DNA of 64,000 bases from the NCBI GenBank assembly GCA_963921425.1, contig OY992832.1, forward strand, positions 15,784,835 through 15,848,834, given 5' to 3'. The translations under genes and the position numbers were made by a program. Positions 1 to 12,272 of the stretch are shown here, piece by piece (positions within the stretch are counted from its first letter, which is position 1; each line of letters begins with the position of its first letter). A model generated the notes under the pieces. It did not search any database. It was given only the letters and a program-made list of their open reading frames with translations, and had not been told where the DNA came from. This DNA is from Dryas octopetala (taxonomy: Eukaryota > Streptophyta > Magnoliopsida > Rosales > Rosaceae).

Positions 1-493
1 GAGTCCCCACTCGGACGAGCCGATCCGGTGTCTCGGCCGAGATCGGCACTTCCTCCCAAGCCTCGGCGGGAAGGGGCCGAGAATCTGAGCTCGGCTCGGA
101 AGTGAAGTCGAATGTCTCCGCCCTCGGCCACCTGCCCGAATCGGCGATGGAGTCAAGTTCCTGCGAGTTCGGCAGCTGACCCTTCTGCTTGATCGAAGCG
201 GCGTAGCATGACCGAGCCGAGCACTGGTCTCCCTGAATGACGATGCAGTCGTCGCCCACCGGACATTTGATGAGGAGGTTGGCGTAATGGACGATGCAGT
301 CAAGGTCGACCAGAGCCGGTCTGCCCAGAATGATGTTGTAGGCTGACGGCCGCTTGACGACAATGAAGTACGTCATGCAGGTCTTCTTGATCGGCCCCTT
401 CCCGAGCGAAAGGGGAAGGTAGATGTGTCCGAGGGGCTGAACCACTTCTCCCCCGAACCCGACCAAGGCAGGTGTATCGGTCTCCAGCTTGTC
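1..493 (-). pseudogene. Polyprotein continuation downstream of the TAG (protease region, partial)
   Basis: In the same frame as the gag-protease ORF there is no further stop from 493 down to position 1. The encoded segment carries the second half of a plant retroelement aspartic protease: a hydrophobic strand ending in an ILGRPAL motif, typical of the C-terminal part of gypsy proteases. An acidic linker towards reverse transcriptase follows. It is separated from its start codon only by the TAG at 494-496. It is therefore either expressed by stop-codon readthrough or dead through one base change; I favour the second. Confidence 0.7.
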
Positions 494-2743
494 CTAGCCG
501 ATGCCCATCTGCGCGAACGCAGAGTGGTAGAGGATGTTGACTGAGCTTCCTCCATCGACGAAGGAGCGCGCGATGGTTGTCCCGGCCACCTCAGCCACTA
601 TGACGACCGGATCATAGTGGGGAAAGATGATTTCGTTCGCCTCGTTCGGCTCAAAGGTGACCGGTGTCCAGTCCTTCTGTTGTCTTTTGGAAGTGCTGGG
701 CTGTCCTGCCTGGATCGACAGGGACTCGTGAGCTTGAGCCGCCTGTCGGACATACTCCTTCTGGGATCGGTTCGAGCTCCCCACGAAGGTTGGTCCCCCT
801 TCGATCAATCCGATGGCAGCATCTCGGACGTCGATGGTATTGGTGGGCTTCTTCGGCGCGGTCTTGGGTACCCTAGGCCCACCGGCCAGGAATTGATTGA
901 TCTTACCCGCCCGGGCAAGAGTCTCAATCCCGTCGCGGAGGGCGTAGCAATCACCCGTAACGTGGCCGTGATTGGAGTGGTATTTGCAGAAGACGCCCTC
1001 CTTGATTTTGTCTGGGGGTGGTCCCTTGATCTCCCTTGCAACTGGGAGTTGGTCCTTGACCTTGGAGTAGATTGTCTCCAGACCGGCATTGAGGGGAGTG
1101 TACTCCGTGTACTGGACAAACTTGGGTCCCTTACCCAGAAGTTGGCGTGGCTCCTCGGTCCTGGTCTTCTTGGATTGGACCTGGGGTTTGGGACTTGCAA
1201 CCTCTCCCTCCTTTCTCTTGGTCGAGGTCGGCCTGGGATTCAGGGCCTCCACCTGAGCATCCCATTCCTCAGCCCGCGCCCACTTAGTGGCTTCGGCAGA
1301 AAGCTCATCGTAAGTGGAGGGAGGATTCCTCATTAGGTGGGAGCGGAGTCCCCCGGCATGCAGACCTTGCATGAGGGCATTCTTTGCTGACCTATCGTCG
1401 CAATCGTCGCACTTCGTATACTCGATGTTGAAGCGGATCAGATAGGCCTTGAGGCTCTCCCCTTCCTGCTGCTTAACAAGCGACATATCGTTCAAGTTGT
1501 AGAGTCGTTCGGATACAACCCGATATCTCGCCAGGAAGGCCCTTCGGAGGTCGGAGAATGAGTCGATGGAGTTCGGTTGGAGAGTTCGGAACCATCCCCG
1601 AGCCGAGCCCTTCAAGGTCGAAGGGAAAATTCTGCACTTCGTGGCTTCAGATGCCTGGCGGGCCTCCATGGCGTATCTGAAGCTGTCAAGATGGTCGTAG
1701 GGATCCTTGGTCCCATCGTACTGATCCATCTTGGGGGGTTTGGTGTCGCGGGAGACCTCAGCATCCAGGATTCTGCTGGTGTACGGGAGGGGGAGTTCCT
1801 CTCCGTGGTCGGCCCTACCGGTGTACCCCCTAGAGACCTCGACGTGGCCGAGCCGATCGTGGACGCTCCGGATTTGGTCCTGGACCAGTGTCCGGACAAG
1901 ATTTTCAACGTCGGGCGGGGTCGGCTCGGCCGCATTTTCCCCTGAGCATTCGGCCTGGTTACCGAGTCTCTCACTCACCGGCTGGCGAGTGATCCTCTCG
2001 CTCACCGGTCGTCGATCCGACATGATCATAGTCGATCCCAGTCGGTCGCTCACCGATCGTCTCCTTGAGTGAGCTCCTGATGGGGAAGGATCCTGGCTGG
2101 TGATGGGGCCGAGCCTATCCCCAATCGGGACCCTGGTTTTGGCCGAACCGGCTGGACTGTTGGCCCCCAACCTTGATTGGGCCGGGGGTCGTCGGTTTGT
2201 ATTCGGGTCAGCACGGTCTCCGCTCGAATTCCTGGGGGCACGCTTCCCGAAAGCCGCCTGTTTTTGCTGAAGAAGACGGTGGGCGTTTAGGCATTCGGCC
2301 TGTTCGGCCGGGGGCATGTCCTCGAAGCCCGGGAAGACGTGATCCGATTCCTGCCGATCGGTCTGGTCGTTCGGCTCGGCAGGAGTGCTTTGCCGAGAAG
2401 GAGATGGTGAAAGGACCTCCTGCTCGGTTCGGGTCCGGCGCGATCGGAAGCCCGATCCCCCACTATTTTCAAGCTGAGCACGATGGCGTGCAAGTTCCCC
2501 GGCCAGCTCGGCCTGTTTTGCAAGCAGCTCATTATTCTGATTCAGGAGTGCATTCTCAGCGGCTAGATGTCGCTGGCTCTCCTTAAGGAGTTTATGAGCA
2601 GCTCGGATTTTTGAGGGACCTTTGGACTTTGATGTCCTGGGGAGTTGTGCTCCCCTTGTCTTTTCAGGTGTTTCAGGCTGATGTTGTTCATCATTCTGAG
2701 ACGCTCCTGAAGAAGAACTGGTGTCCCGAAAGATGGTAGTCAT
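494..2743 (-). CDS. Ty3/gypsy gag-protease polyprotein (749 codons to an in-frame TAG)
   Basis: This is the structural polyprotein of the retrotransposon. The N-terminal third is Ser/Arg/Pro-rich and low in complexity, with a leucine/glutamine-rich stretch near residues 50-90 that could form a coiled coil. It is followed by a spaced repeat of a short D/E-R-L-G motif. A retrotransposon gag domain follows at about residues 340-500 (motifs such as PPKMDQYDGTKDP, and a WFRTLQPNSI-like stretch). A zinc-knuckle-like C-x2-H-x4-H-x4-C sits near residue 600. The start of an aspartic protease lies at the C-terminus, with a DGGSS active-site motif about 19 residues before the stop. The start ATG lies 63 bp inside the primer-binding site. 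The frame stays open after the TAG, so the ORF is probably a truncated version of a longer gag-pol. Confidence 0.85.
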   Translation of the reverse strand: MTTIFRDTSSSSGASQNDEQHQPETPEKTRGAQLPRTSKSKGPSKIRAAHKLLKESQRHLAAENALLNQNNELLAKQAELAGELARHRAQLENSGGSGFRSRRTRTEQEVLSPSPSRQSTPAEPNDQTDRQESDHVFPGFEDMPPAEQAECLNAHRLLQQKQAAFGKRAPRNSSGDRADPNTNRRPPAQSRLGANSPAGSAKTRVPIGDRLGPITSQDPSPSGAHSRRRSVSDRLGSTMIMSDRRPVSERITRQPVSERLGNQAECSGENAAEPTPPDVENLVRTLVQDQIRSVHDRLGHVEVSRGYTGRADHGEELPLPYTSRILDAEVSRDTKPPKMDQYDGTKDPYDHLDSFRYAMEARQASEATKCRIFPSTLKGSARGWFRTLQPNSIDSFSDLRRAFLARYRVVSERLYNLNDMSLVKQQEGESLKAYLIRFNIEYTKCDDCDDRSAKNALMQGLHAGGLRSHLMRNPPSTYDELSAEATKWARAEEWDAQVEALNPRPTSTKRKEGEVASPKPQVQSKKTRTEEPRQLLGKGPKFVQYTEYTPLNAGLETIYSKVKDQLPVAREIKGPPPDKIKEGVFCKYHSNHGHVTGDCYALRDGIETLARAGKINQFLAGGPRVPKTAPKKPTNTIDVRDAAIGLIEGGPTFVGSSNRSQKEYVRQAAQAHESLSIQAGQPSTSKRQQKDWTPVTFEPNEANEIIFPHYDPVVIVAEVAGTTIARSFVDGGSSVNILYHSAFAQMGIG

Positions 2744-2805
2744 GATGACTTATGTGAAGGAAGGGCTTAGCACTTGCAGTGATGAACACAACGGCTGAAG
2801 TCGAT

Positions 2806-2823
2806 TTCCCACAGACGGCGCCA
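2806..2823 (-). other. Primer-binding site of the gypsy element
   Basis: On the minus strand the sequence reads TGGCGCCGTCTGTGGGAA, starting 3 nt inside the LTR. A TGG start directly next to the LTR is the usual form of a tRNA primer-binding site in plant gypsy elements. I do not assign the tRNA species. Confidence 0.75.
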
Positions 2824-2826
2824 ATC

Positions 2827-4023
2827 TGTTGATGCAAATTCTCGTAAGGTAGATGCAACAACTTAGATAAGCTGATCTGGCTGATCAGGTGCTTTGCTGG
2901 ATGATGAAGTGGATGCTGGTTGAGATCTTCCTGTAGACAAAAACAAGATCAAAGGAGATGGACCGGTGTGGTACCAGCCAAACACACTCCGATGATGAAA
3001 TCAGTGGTGGTGTTTGATGGTGGATGAGGAAGAACAAAGGAAGAACTTGGGAGAATGGGAAGAACAAGGCAAATGTTCTGGGTTATTCTCAACAAGTTGG
3101 GTAGGCTCTTTTTTTGAACGGGAATGTAAGTGTTTTTGCGTGTATATTGATAGATTGCTAGATGCCTCATTTTGTGCATATGTGGTGCCTTATATAGGCA
3201 AAGGAAGACTTAATGATTAAGTTACCTGCATGTGAATGAATGGTTGCCAGAGATCCACGCACCTGGTCAGGCCTAGTTGCATGTTCAGCTGCTTGCTTCC
3301 TCAGCATTCAATGCTGCATTGAATGCCCCATTAAATGCAAGGTTGGAAGGTTCAGGCAGACTGCTCCAGTAGTCATGAATGCAAGCCTGATATTCTATCT
3401 GTCAGAAGATTGTGTCAGGTGCATTCAAGTGTGGCGGTTCGTCCCAGCGTGATCTTCCTGGGAATGGCGGCGGAGAGCCGAGCCGAGCCGATACGAACGC
3501 ATGTTCTCATGCGAAGACACGAAATCCATGTGTGGTCGGATCGGATATGGGATTCCAGGCCGAGCCGGTCCCATAGATTGGGGTCTTCCCGAGCCCTAAC
3601 TGGTCGACGCCAGAACTCGAAGGAGACCATCTCCTGTGCCGAGCCGAGCCGAACCGGGATGATTGTGGGGAGATGGACACTCGATCCCTTGGAAGATCAT
3701 AGGTTCGGCTCGGACCGAACATGGTGGGCCCGGCGTGGAAACTCGGTCTGAGCTGGCAGAGGAAATGATGACCAGTGATGATGTGGAGGTCAAAGTTTGA
3801 CCACTGAGAGTCAACTCCGAGATGGATGTTGACCAGCCACGTGTCGAGCCGTGATTGGCTGTTCGGATTGATGTGGATTTTCCCACAAACACTTCAAAAG
3901 CAGGATCATCAGAAATTTACTCGTCCACATACGCCATCACTTACGCGGGCAGCCTTTGGTAAAAGAAAGCAAAGACCCCACCAACTTTTTATCATAATAG
4001 ATGTTGAACACGTGTCATCAACA
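2827..4023 (-). repeat. 5' LTR of the gypsy element (about 1197 bp)
   Basis: The boundaries come from the terminal inverted repeat: TGTTGATG at 2827-2834 and CATCAACA at 4016-4023, giving the standard TG...CA ends. The inner end sits 3 bp from the primer-binding site. U3 (about 3200-4023) contains a GC-rich block at 3476-3740 with repeated CGAGCC units. A TATA box is present on the minus strand, and R/U5 would then be roughly 2827-3165. The second LTR lies outside the window, so insertion age cannot be estimated. Confidence 0.85.
3190..3196 (-). promoter_or_regulatory. TATA box of the LTR promoter
   Basis: TATATAA on the minus strand, about 365 bp from the inner end of the LTR. It would start the element's transcript near 3160-3165, a normal position for a plant LTR promoter. 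Confidence 0.55.
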
Positions 4024-6650
4024 TCAGCTTCTTTTTTTTAAGTTGATTCTAGGCTTATATTCGGCAAAAGTGAAAAGCCATAACCCATTTATCTTTACGA
4101 TAGTAGCATAGCATGAACCCCAAATTTGAAGATTCCAAGTGTCAAATTGTGGGAAAGCACCAAATAGATTGAAAGATTGGAAATAAAGATAAAGAGAATC
4201 TTAGAAAGGGCATAGTCATAATGCTTTCTCCTTCTACACCTTCCTCTAAATTTGGAAAATTTCTAATTCTCATCTTTCTCCAAATTTATGTATAGTCATA
4301 ATAAATCTATTCAACCACCACCGTGATGGCACAAATATTCAACTTAGTTTGGTGGGAATGGAATTGCAAATATTCAATAATACAATGGACAATTTTATAA
4401 TAACATCACATACTTCTTATTTTTTCATATTAATTTCTACGTCGAAACATGATGATGATTGCTTAAGTTATGTCCCAATAATGACATTAGCCTCCTAATT
4501 TTATTCATTTAGAAATAACAAAAGAAATTCGTCGATTATTATTGTAGTCAATATCAACATATTAGCATTGTCAAAGTCTTATTTTTATTTGAGAAAAAGA
4601 CGAGAATCACTTTTATTCGAGGAGATGATGTGCATGAACTCTTATTATGAGTGCGATGATATGTATTCTTATACTAAAGTTATAAACTCTAACTTAAATA
4701 TCTATAGTGTAAATTCATAATGTATATGACCACTTTTCTAATTTTTAGATTTGATGGGTTCATCATCCATATCATATTCCACATTCCAAGTTCACATTAG
4801 TGGCCTACTCATAAAAACTTTATAGCCCACTTATTCATCAATCTAAGATTTTAGGGTGTTTTTAATAAAAGGATAAAAAATGCGAGTTTTTTTAACTATA
4901 AGACCAGTTGGTCACATATAAGGTGTTAAATTTCAAAAATTTAGGCTAAATTTCAAAAAATTTGGCAAAATTTCGTTGAAAATTTTGTTTTTTTAGGGTT
5001 CTAAAATCGAAACACATATTTAACAATTTTTTTTGAAGATTTTGCCGAAATTTAACAAAATATATCAAAATTTTCTTAATTTCTATTTTCTTCAACTTCA
5101 TAAATTCACCAAAAATAGCTCAAGACTCTAAATAATTCACCGAAAAATTATACGGACTCGTATTGATGAGTACTAATTTTCTATGACCTCAAAATAGTCA
5201 AATTGCTTTCAAAAACATTATGAAAAATCATACTCTCATAATTTAATTCTGAAAAAAATAATAATTGCTAAATTCTTGAATTTTCATTTTCTAAAATTCA
5301 TTTACACACAACTAAGCTCTAGAACCACAACCAAATGTCTAAGTTAGTTAAAATAAACTTAAGGAAATTTCTAATTCCTCTAAACAAACTTTAAAACAAG
5401 TTTGAAAAATTTAAGTAACAAAATTACCATAAGCCAAAATTTGGGTTGTTACACTCAGTGAAGACAAAGCTTAGCTGGGTAAGAGGCACGGGAAAAAAAG
5501 AAGGAAAGATTTAAAAAAAAAAAAGACTGAAGAGAGAGGCAAGGGGAAAAAAAGTAAGGAAAGAAAAAAGAAGGGGGGGTTTGGGGCCTTTGGACAATTG
5601 CAAAAAAAAAAAGTTTGAGATTTCGTTTAGTTATTTTAAACCTTAAACTCTAATACATTTCTATATAAAAAGGTAATTAAAAATATCATAAATGGCCTAA
5701 AACGTAATATCCTAAAGAAAATAGAGTATATAGGGTTTAATGTATAGATTATAGAGTATAAAGAGTATTATGGTATATAGAGTATATAGAGTATTATGGT
5801 TTAGATTTTAGTGTATAATTAAATTATATAGTATAAAAAATATACTAATTTTATTTATTCATTATACTAATTTTATTTAACAGTATTTGCTCCAGCGCAC
5901 ATTATATTCACCTTATATCACATGAAACCTACTATATAATTTGGTTTCTTCAATATTTTTTATTAATTTAGTAGATAATATTTTAAATAAACATATTGTA
6001 AAGTTTCATTAAAAAATTTCGTATTTTGATAATAATTTCTGTCGTTTTTGTTTAATTTTTATCAAAATTTTTAAAATTTTCGTAGAAAATTTCTCGAAAT
6101 ATGAAATTTAATTCTTTTGTCACATATTTAAACTCCAAAATAAATATAGCGTCGAACGTTTGACAATTTTTTTATGCTAACAGATGCACATAAAATGTCA
6201 TTTACCATAAATTTATTATTGGATGTATTTCCAGTTAAAATAAATGTTTTTTTTTTTTGGGTGATCAAAATAAATGCTTTTTTTTATCCTTCAGAGTAAT
6301 TAATTTTAAATGTTAAATACGTGTAATCACTCACAAATCAACATTTTTTAAGATTATAATCAATTAATGCATTTTATCGGTAAGTACAGCCAATTAATGT
6401 TTTTTTGGGTACTTATAAAGTTATAAGCAATTAATGTTTATTCATTGACTTTTACATCATGAACATTACAGAAACTTCGACCAGGGATGGCACTGGGAAT
6501 TCAGAGAACCTGAGGGGGTCTTAAGAAAGAAAGACAGCACATCTTAAATTGCCTACGATTCGACATCTGAAGAGGCTAACCGATATCCGTACACGTGTAA
6601 GCGCAAACCAAAACTCTGAATCCGACGGTCAAAAATCCATTTGGTGATAC
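4024..6650. other. AT-rich intergenic DNA
   Basis: No gene was recognised. The stretch holds imperfect repeats of AAATTTC/GAAATTT type (4900-5080 and 6040-6110), a purine-rich run at 5460-5580 and a short tandem region at 5730-5800 built on GTATATAGAGTATTA. It probably contains decayed transposon remnants, but I could not find matching ends or target duplications. Confidence 0.5.
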
Positions 6651-6689
6651 GACTTTATAATCAGAAATTTAGAATTATTGAATTCCCAT

Positions 6690-7762
6690 GTTATTTTGGT
6701 TGTTCTCTTCCAGAAAACCAGTAACGAGAAAGACTCCTTCAGTCTCTCTCTCCGTTATTCGTATTCGCCTCCTTTGCTTCTATTCGGCTTCTCCTTCTTT
6801 CACTCTCACTCAGCAGAACCAAGCGAAACCAGGTCGTTCTATCTCTCTCTCTCTGGTGTTTTCGATCTTTAGGTTCAGTATTCTGTTTTGTTTTCAGATT
6901 TGAATTTCTAGAAGCTCTTCGATATTCAGCTTTTGTATTGTTGCAATTTTATTTTATCCATTGTTGCACTACGTGTGTGTTTGTTTGTGTATATTCTGCT
7001 TTGTGTGTTTAAATGATAAATCTTTTGTTGGGACAGTGAAAATTTGAAGACTTGGGATTTCGTTTCATTTTTTTTTTTGGTGTGTGTGTGTGTGGTGTTT
7101 TTTGTTTGTTTTTCTGGATTTGGAGCTTAAAATCTGAGCAATGTGATTTAGTCGCAGAGTAGCTGGCCGTAGAAGTATTGGGTTTGCCTGGAAAGGAAGC
7201 TTTTAGGACTCAGTGTTGTTTAATTAACTATTGGTTTCTTAATTAGCCAATGTCAATTTGTTTGGCACATGGAAATTTTAAAAATTTCCATTTCCCAAAG
7301 TATGGAAATTAAGTTGACCCCAAAGGGGTTGTCATTGATTGTTGAATTGTCTGTTCTTCAAATTTTGTAAGGTTAGCTCATGAAGACCGTCTTTTAACCA
7401 GTGCTTGCAACGCTATAGAGGGGTGTGCTAGATAGCTGCCCATTTGGTTGTCAACATAGCTGGGGCATGTATCAGTATTACTAGCATACCCATTCCCAGA
7501 AACTAGGATTCTCTTTCATTTCCTGTTTGTATCTATGGTATCTGCAAGAAGTGACTCTGATTTAGTGTGCCATAATGGCAGTAAAGGCTTTAGCGTTTTC
7601 TACCTTACTCTTTGTAGTGTGAACTTACAAAACAGAAATGGCTTTATATTTTGATTACCGTCCCCCAAATATCCTAATGTGTTTTGATGTTTCAGGTGTC
7701 GATCTTTTTGCATCAGATACATGTATGTTTTAACCATTGAGTGAAAGTAATTGAGAAGAGAC
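6690..7762 (+). promoter_or_regulatory. 5' leader and leader intron of the CDP-DAG synthase gene
   Basis: A pyrimidine-rich leader with CT repeats (6735-6855) follows a TATA-like TTATAA near 6655. A plausible leader intron runs from about 6830 to a TTTCAG acceptor at 7695, followed by 67 nt before the ATG at 7763. The intron carries a short TG repeat near 7080. This is inferred from composition and splice motifs only. Confidence 0.45.
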
Positions 7763-10700
7763 ATGCAAAAAGATAATAGTGTGGGGTCCCCATCGACCCC
7801 AAGGTCCCCAACTGGTCGGCTTCGGCATCGTAAACGCTCAACTGAGGTTTGTTTAACTTTGATGCTTTGTTATTTCTCTCAATTCTAATAGAGTGATGGA
7901 CTGCCTAGTTTCATTTTGTATGGATTTATACTTCCTCTAAAATTAATGGGGACAATTTGATTGCCTAATATTTAAATATTGGAAACCCACGTTCAAATTT
8001 TTTTTCCTTAATTCTTATGTTCCTTTTCCCAAATTTTAATGAATTATGTACTTCTTTTTAAGTTAGGGGCTTAACTAGTTGATTCTATATCATGATGTAT
8101 ATTTGTTTCGAGGCCTTTTGGCATAAAAAAAAAAAAAAAAAGCATTTGCAGTACTAAATGTAGACATTTTAGATTTTCTAAATGTTAAGGGGTAATACAT
8201 ATTCGTTTTTATTTCCTTTATGGCTGCAGGCTCTCCAGGATGATAGTAAAACAAATGGAGGCCATCTACTTGTTGATGACCATAATAAATACAGGTCAAT
8301 GATCATTCGTGCATACTCTACTGTTTGGATGATTGGAGGCTTTGCATTAATTATATATATGGGTCATCTCTGTATCACTGCCATGGTGGTGGTTATCCAA
8401 ATCTTTATGGCAAAGGAGCTATTTAATCTACTCAGGAGAGCTCATGAAGATAGGCATCTTCCAGGATTCAGGCTGTTAAATTGGTCAGAAAGTAGTATTT
8501 TATTGTGTAGTGTGTATTCCACCGACAGCAGTTCAGATATTATTTATCATGTCTTAAATTTAATATAATTCATTTTCAATTCTCTGCTCAGGCACTTTTT
8601 CTTTACTGCAATGCTTTTTGTTTACGGTCGCATACTCAGTCAACGGCTTGTCAACACTGTAACTTCAGATGAATTTTTATATGAGCTTGTGAGCACTCTT
8701 ATCAAGTATCATATGGTGGTCTGTTATTTCTTGTACATCGCAGGTTAGTTATACATGCTATGTTTGTCTTTTTAACAGCTTTAGGAATATTTATATGAAT
8801 CCCAACTCTGTATAGCCATATCTCTAAATTGAAGTAAACTTGTGCTTGCCTCTTTTTTAGCATCATCAGATGCACAATGGTCCTATCTCTTGTCAATTTC
8901 TGTTTCATTGGTGATTTTGCTTTACCCCTTTTTATATAGCTCAGACGCTTATGCTGATGTTATTTTTTTTTTTCCCATAATGGGGTCCAGGTTTTATGTG
9001 GTTCATTCTTACATTGAAGAAGAAGATGTACAAGTATCAATTTGGCCAGTATGCGTGGACGCACATGATTCTAATTGTTGTGTTTACACAGTCCTCTTTC
9101 ACTGTAGCCAGCATTTTTGAAGGAATTTTCTGGTAATTTAAGTTGTTGTAGGAACACACTCACAGGTACTTTTTCTTTGTTGCTTTCCCTGATACATGGG
9201 AAAAATTGATGCAGGTTTCTTCTTCCAGCATCACTTATAGTAATCAATGACATTGCTGCTTATATCTGTGGTTTCTTCTTTGGGCGAACCCCTTTGATCA
9301 AGATATCTCCAAAGAAAACTTGGGAGGGATTCATTGGAGCATCTATTGCAACTATGATTTCAGCATTTTGGGTAAGATTCTATTTTCCTTGGTGATGAGA
9401 AATACACTTCTATTTTCTTACTTGAAAGTGAAATTATAGTTTCAGTCATATTGAGGATTGTAGCCCATTCTTCATAATCTGAGTCAAGGATAATTTCACA
9501 TGTAGTCAACATGATAACATTTTTATAGATCTTATGCTTCAATTCAATAATGATTGGGTTTTGAGTGCCACCATAATTGGTCATAGTTCATCTCAACTTA
9601 TTGCAATCTGTATTTTTCCAATTCTTTTTGCCCCTTGTAACACCACACCTCTTTTCCCTGAGTGACTTGTCAAAAAAAAAAACGTTTTCCCCGAAGTGTT
9701 TTCTTAATTTTTTATATATATCAAAATTAACTTGTACACCCCAAGTATTTTGGTTTGCATGCTTCAGCCATGTACGATGTTCTTGGGGTGCATACTTGTT
9801 CAATATAATATGTTGATAATGCTTTTTCTTATACAATTGAAGTTCTATAAACATTGAACGCAAATTTGTTTATGCAGCTTGCAAATATCATGGGCCGTTT
9901 CCAGTGGCTAACATGTCCAAGAGAGGTAATAATTCTGACGAAACAGAAGTCCATTGGCTTTAGGAAAGTAGTAGGATTTTCCATTGAAACTTATCTTCAC
10001 TGATTTCTGAGGTCACACTTGCAGGATTTATCAACTGGTTGGCTTCATTGTGATCCTGGTCCATTGTTTAAGCCAGAGTATCATGCCTTACCAGGATGGC
10101 TCCCAGAATGGGTGAGTAAAGTGACATTTATCGATTCTGTAATTATATACCCCAAATCTTTTTGTGTCTAGTAGTAAACGGTGGACCATGGTATTCCTGT
10201 TATACAGTTGAGTCCTTTGTGCTGGAGATCAGAGATTTTACAAGTTTTCCACTTTTTGATGATAAACTTGATTCTTTGGTCAAAGAGGATTGTGTCAAAT
10301 GCCCAGATGCCACATCATCTTCATAAGGGTTTCGTATGCCATAATTAATCTTTATAGTGCTGTTTTATGTGTGCAACGTTATCTTTATTATACTCTCAAT
10401 TTTGTTCAGATCTTTAAATCTGACCAGGCACATGTATATCTTGAGATTGTTCAGCAGAAGCTATTTGTTTTTCCTTAGCTGATGTAGATGAATAACAAAG
10501 ATTTTTCTCAGTGGCACCTAAAATAGCCGAACCGACCCGAGGGATTGAGGAGTAAAATTTAACCTCCAGCTCCACTGAATAGAGAGGGGATATTGTGTTT
10601 CGAAAAATATATTTGGCTTAAAGAATTCTAGAAACTGATTATGTTGTCTTACTATTTTATGTTTCTAACCCCATAGGCTTCTGAATGTTTCTTATTTCAC

Positions 10701-12272
10701 TTTGCGCCGCTGCCTCTTCCTCCCATCTTCTCATTTCTTAATTCTAAATCTTTTATCTTCATAAGTTTGCAGCGTCTCCCACCTATCCCTTATACTATTA
10801 TTTTTCTCTCTTAAAATCCCTAATTTCATGAAAATCCCAACCCGACTAGATCGATTTGGTTGGCAGGTTGGGCCTCAACCCACCCCTTTGTCTGAGTGAT
10901 ACTTGTGCAATTTTCCTTATACTCTGTTATTTTTTGGGCTAGATTACTGTTGCACATTGTTCTTTGTTTCTTTGTGCTGAATCTTCTTATAAAATCATAT
11001 CTTGCAGTTTGCTTTATGATTTTTTTTCTGTCAGTGGATCAGCATTGTTTCTCCTACTATTAAAAGTTAGATGATTGGCTCTTAATGCACTACTTCAGTT
11101 CTTTAAAGGCCATGCCTGCTATTAAATCAGGCAATTTCAATCTTGAATCCTATAAATATGAGTCAAAATATAATCTTTCATGTCTATTGTGTTGCAGTTT
11201 CCTTGGAAAGGGATCTCAATCTTGCCAGTTCAATGGCATGCTCTATTACTCGGTTTGTTTTCATCAATAATAGCACCTTTTGGAGGCTTCTTTGCAAGTG
11301 GTTTTAAAAGAGCTTTTAAAGTCAAGGTTCATTCTTGATCTTCTAATTGTGATTGATGCAATTATACATGGTAACCTTTAATTGTTTGACATTTTGGTAA
11401 CAATTTCTCCCCTTTGTCTTAGGATTTCGGTGATAGCATCCCTGGGCATGGTGGAATCACAGACAGAATGGATTGCCAGGTAAGGTTTTTAGAAAAAAAA
11501 AAAACAAAAAAAATACTAGTTTGTGGGGTTCATCTTTACATTTTATCAGAAAATTCACTTTGTGGATCTCAATTAGTTTCAGATGGTAATTCATGTAGCC
11601 AATGCCAAATAGTTGAGAGTGAGTTTGAGTTGATTTGAGTGAGCAAGTTTAATCATGCTGACTGTAATTACTATTGACAAAGACATCACCTTCTGGATAT
11701 GTTTCCCAGTTTAGCAACACTGGAATATCAGGGAAATCATTTTGTGGAAATTTCGGCAAAATTGTGTGGAAAAACTATGAAAATGGGCAATTTATGCCCA
11801 ATTCTTCTCCCACCCAAAAAACCGAAACCGAAATTTCAGTGAAATTTTTCTAGCAAGCATACCTGTAATGAATCAAGAATTCTATTAATCAACTTCTCAT
11901 TTTATGATGCTGTTTTTTGTCCTTAATAATGAGTGTTAATTGTTTCTTGCACTCTAAATTATGGCTCGTGTGTGTACTTATGTAATCAATATTGTGTTTT
12001 ATTGTAGATGGTAATGGCTGTATTTGCTTACATCTATCATCAGTCATTTATTGTGTCTCAAAGCCCCTCCGTTGAGAAGATCTTGGACCAGGTATTGTTA
12101 CTACGAGCTTGGTGCATAGGGTGTGTTGTGTTCTTTCTAATGACCATGGAATAATTACATTCATCTGTTTTTTTTTTCTGCAATTTAGATTTTGATGAAC
12201 CTTACTGTGGAGCAACAGCGTGCTCTGTTCGAGAAGCTTAAACAAGTGTTGCAGGATCGGCTGGGAGGATGA
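7763..12272 (+). CDS. CDS1: Phosphatidate cytidylyltransferase (CDP-diacylglycerol synthase), 425 aa
   Basis: The enzyme joins CTP and phosphatidic acid to make CDP-diacylglycerol, the precursor of phosphatidylinositol and phosphatidylglycerol, in ER-type membranes. Eleven coding exons: 7763-7846, 8230-8483, 8592-8743, 8991-9132, 9215-9371, 9878-9925, 10025-10111, 11198-11326, 11423-11479, 12008-12091, 12189-12272. All junctions are GT-AG and the frame is kept throughout. The family signature is complete at residues 342-368 (S-x-F-K-R-x4-K-D-x-G-D-x-I-P-x-H-G-G-I-x-D-R-x-D). Several hydrophobic segments fit a multi-pass membrane protein. The length matches the roughly 420 aa plant enzymes of the CDS1/CDS2 type. 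A leader exon (about 6690-6830) and a second leader segment from 7696 are likely. CDS1 and CDS2 cannot be told apart here. Confidence 0.93.

Larger units (their letters stand above)
1..4023 (-). mobile_element. Ty3/gypsy LTR retrotransposon, 5' part (continues off left edge)
   Basis: Read on the minus strand, the order is a 5' LTR (4023 to 2827), a primer-binding site (2823 to 2806), a gag-protease ORF (from 2743) and the start of the downstream polyprotein, which runs off the window at position 1. Reverse transcriptase, integrase and the 3' LTR are not in the window. The internal region is clearly richer in G+C than the AT-rich plant DNA beyond 4023, so it looks like inserted sequence. The target-site duplication cannot be checked because only one end is present; the outer flank begins TCAGC at 4024. 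Assignment to Ty3/gypsy rests on the gag type and the DGG-type protease, not on the missing pol order. Confidence 0.9.

Noticed and set aside
617..1336. 239-codon ORF on the plus strand
   Set aside because: It is antisense to the gag-protease ORF in a GC-rich stretch; the product has no family features and the minus-strand frame carries all known motifs.
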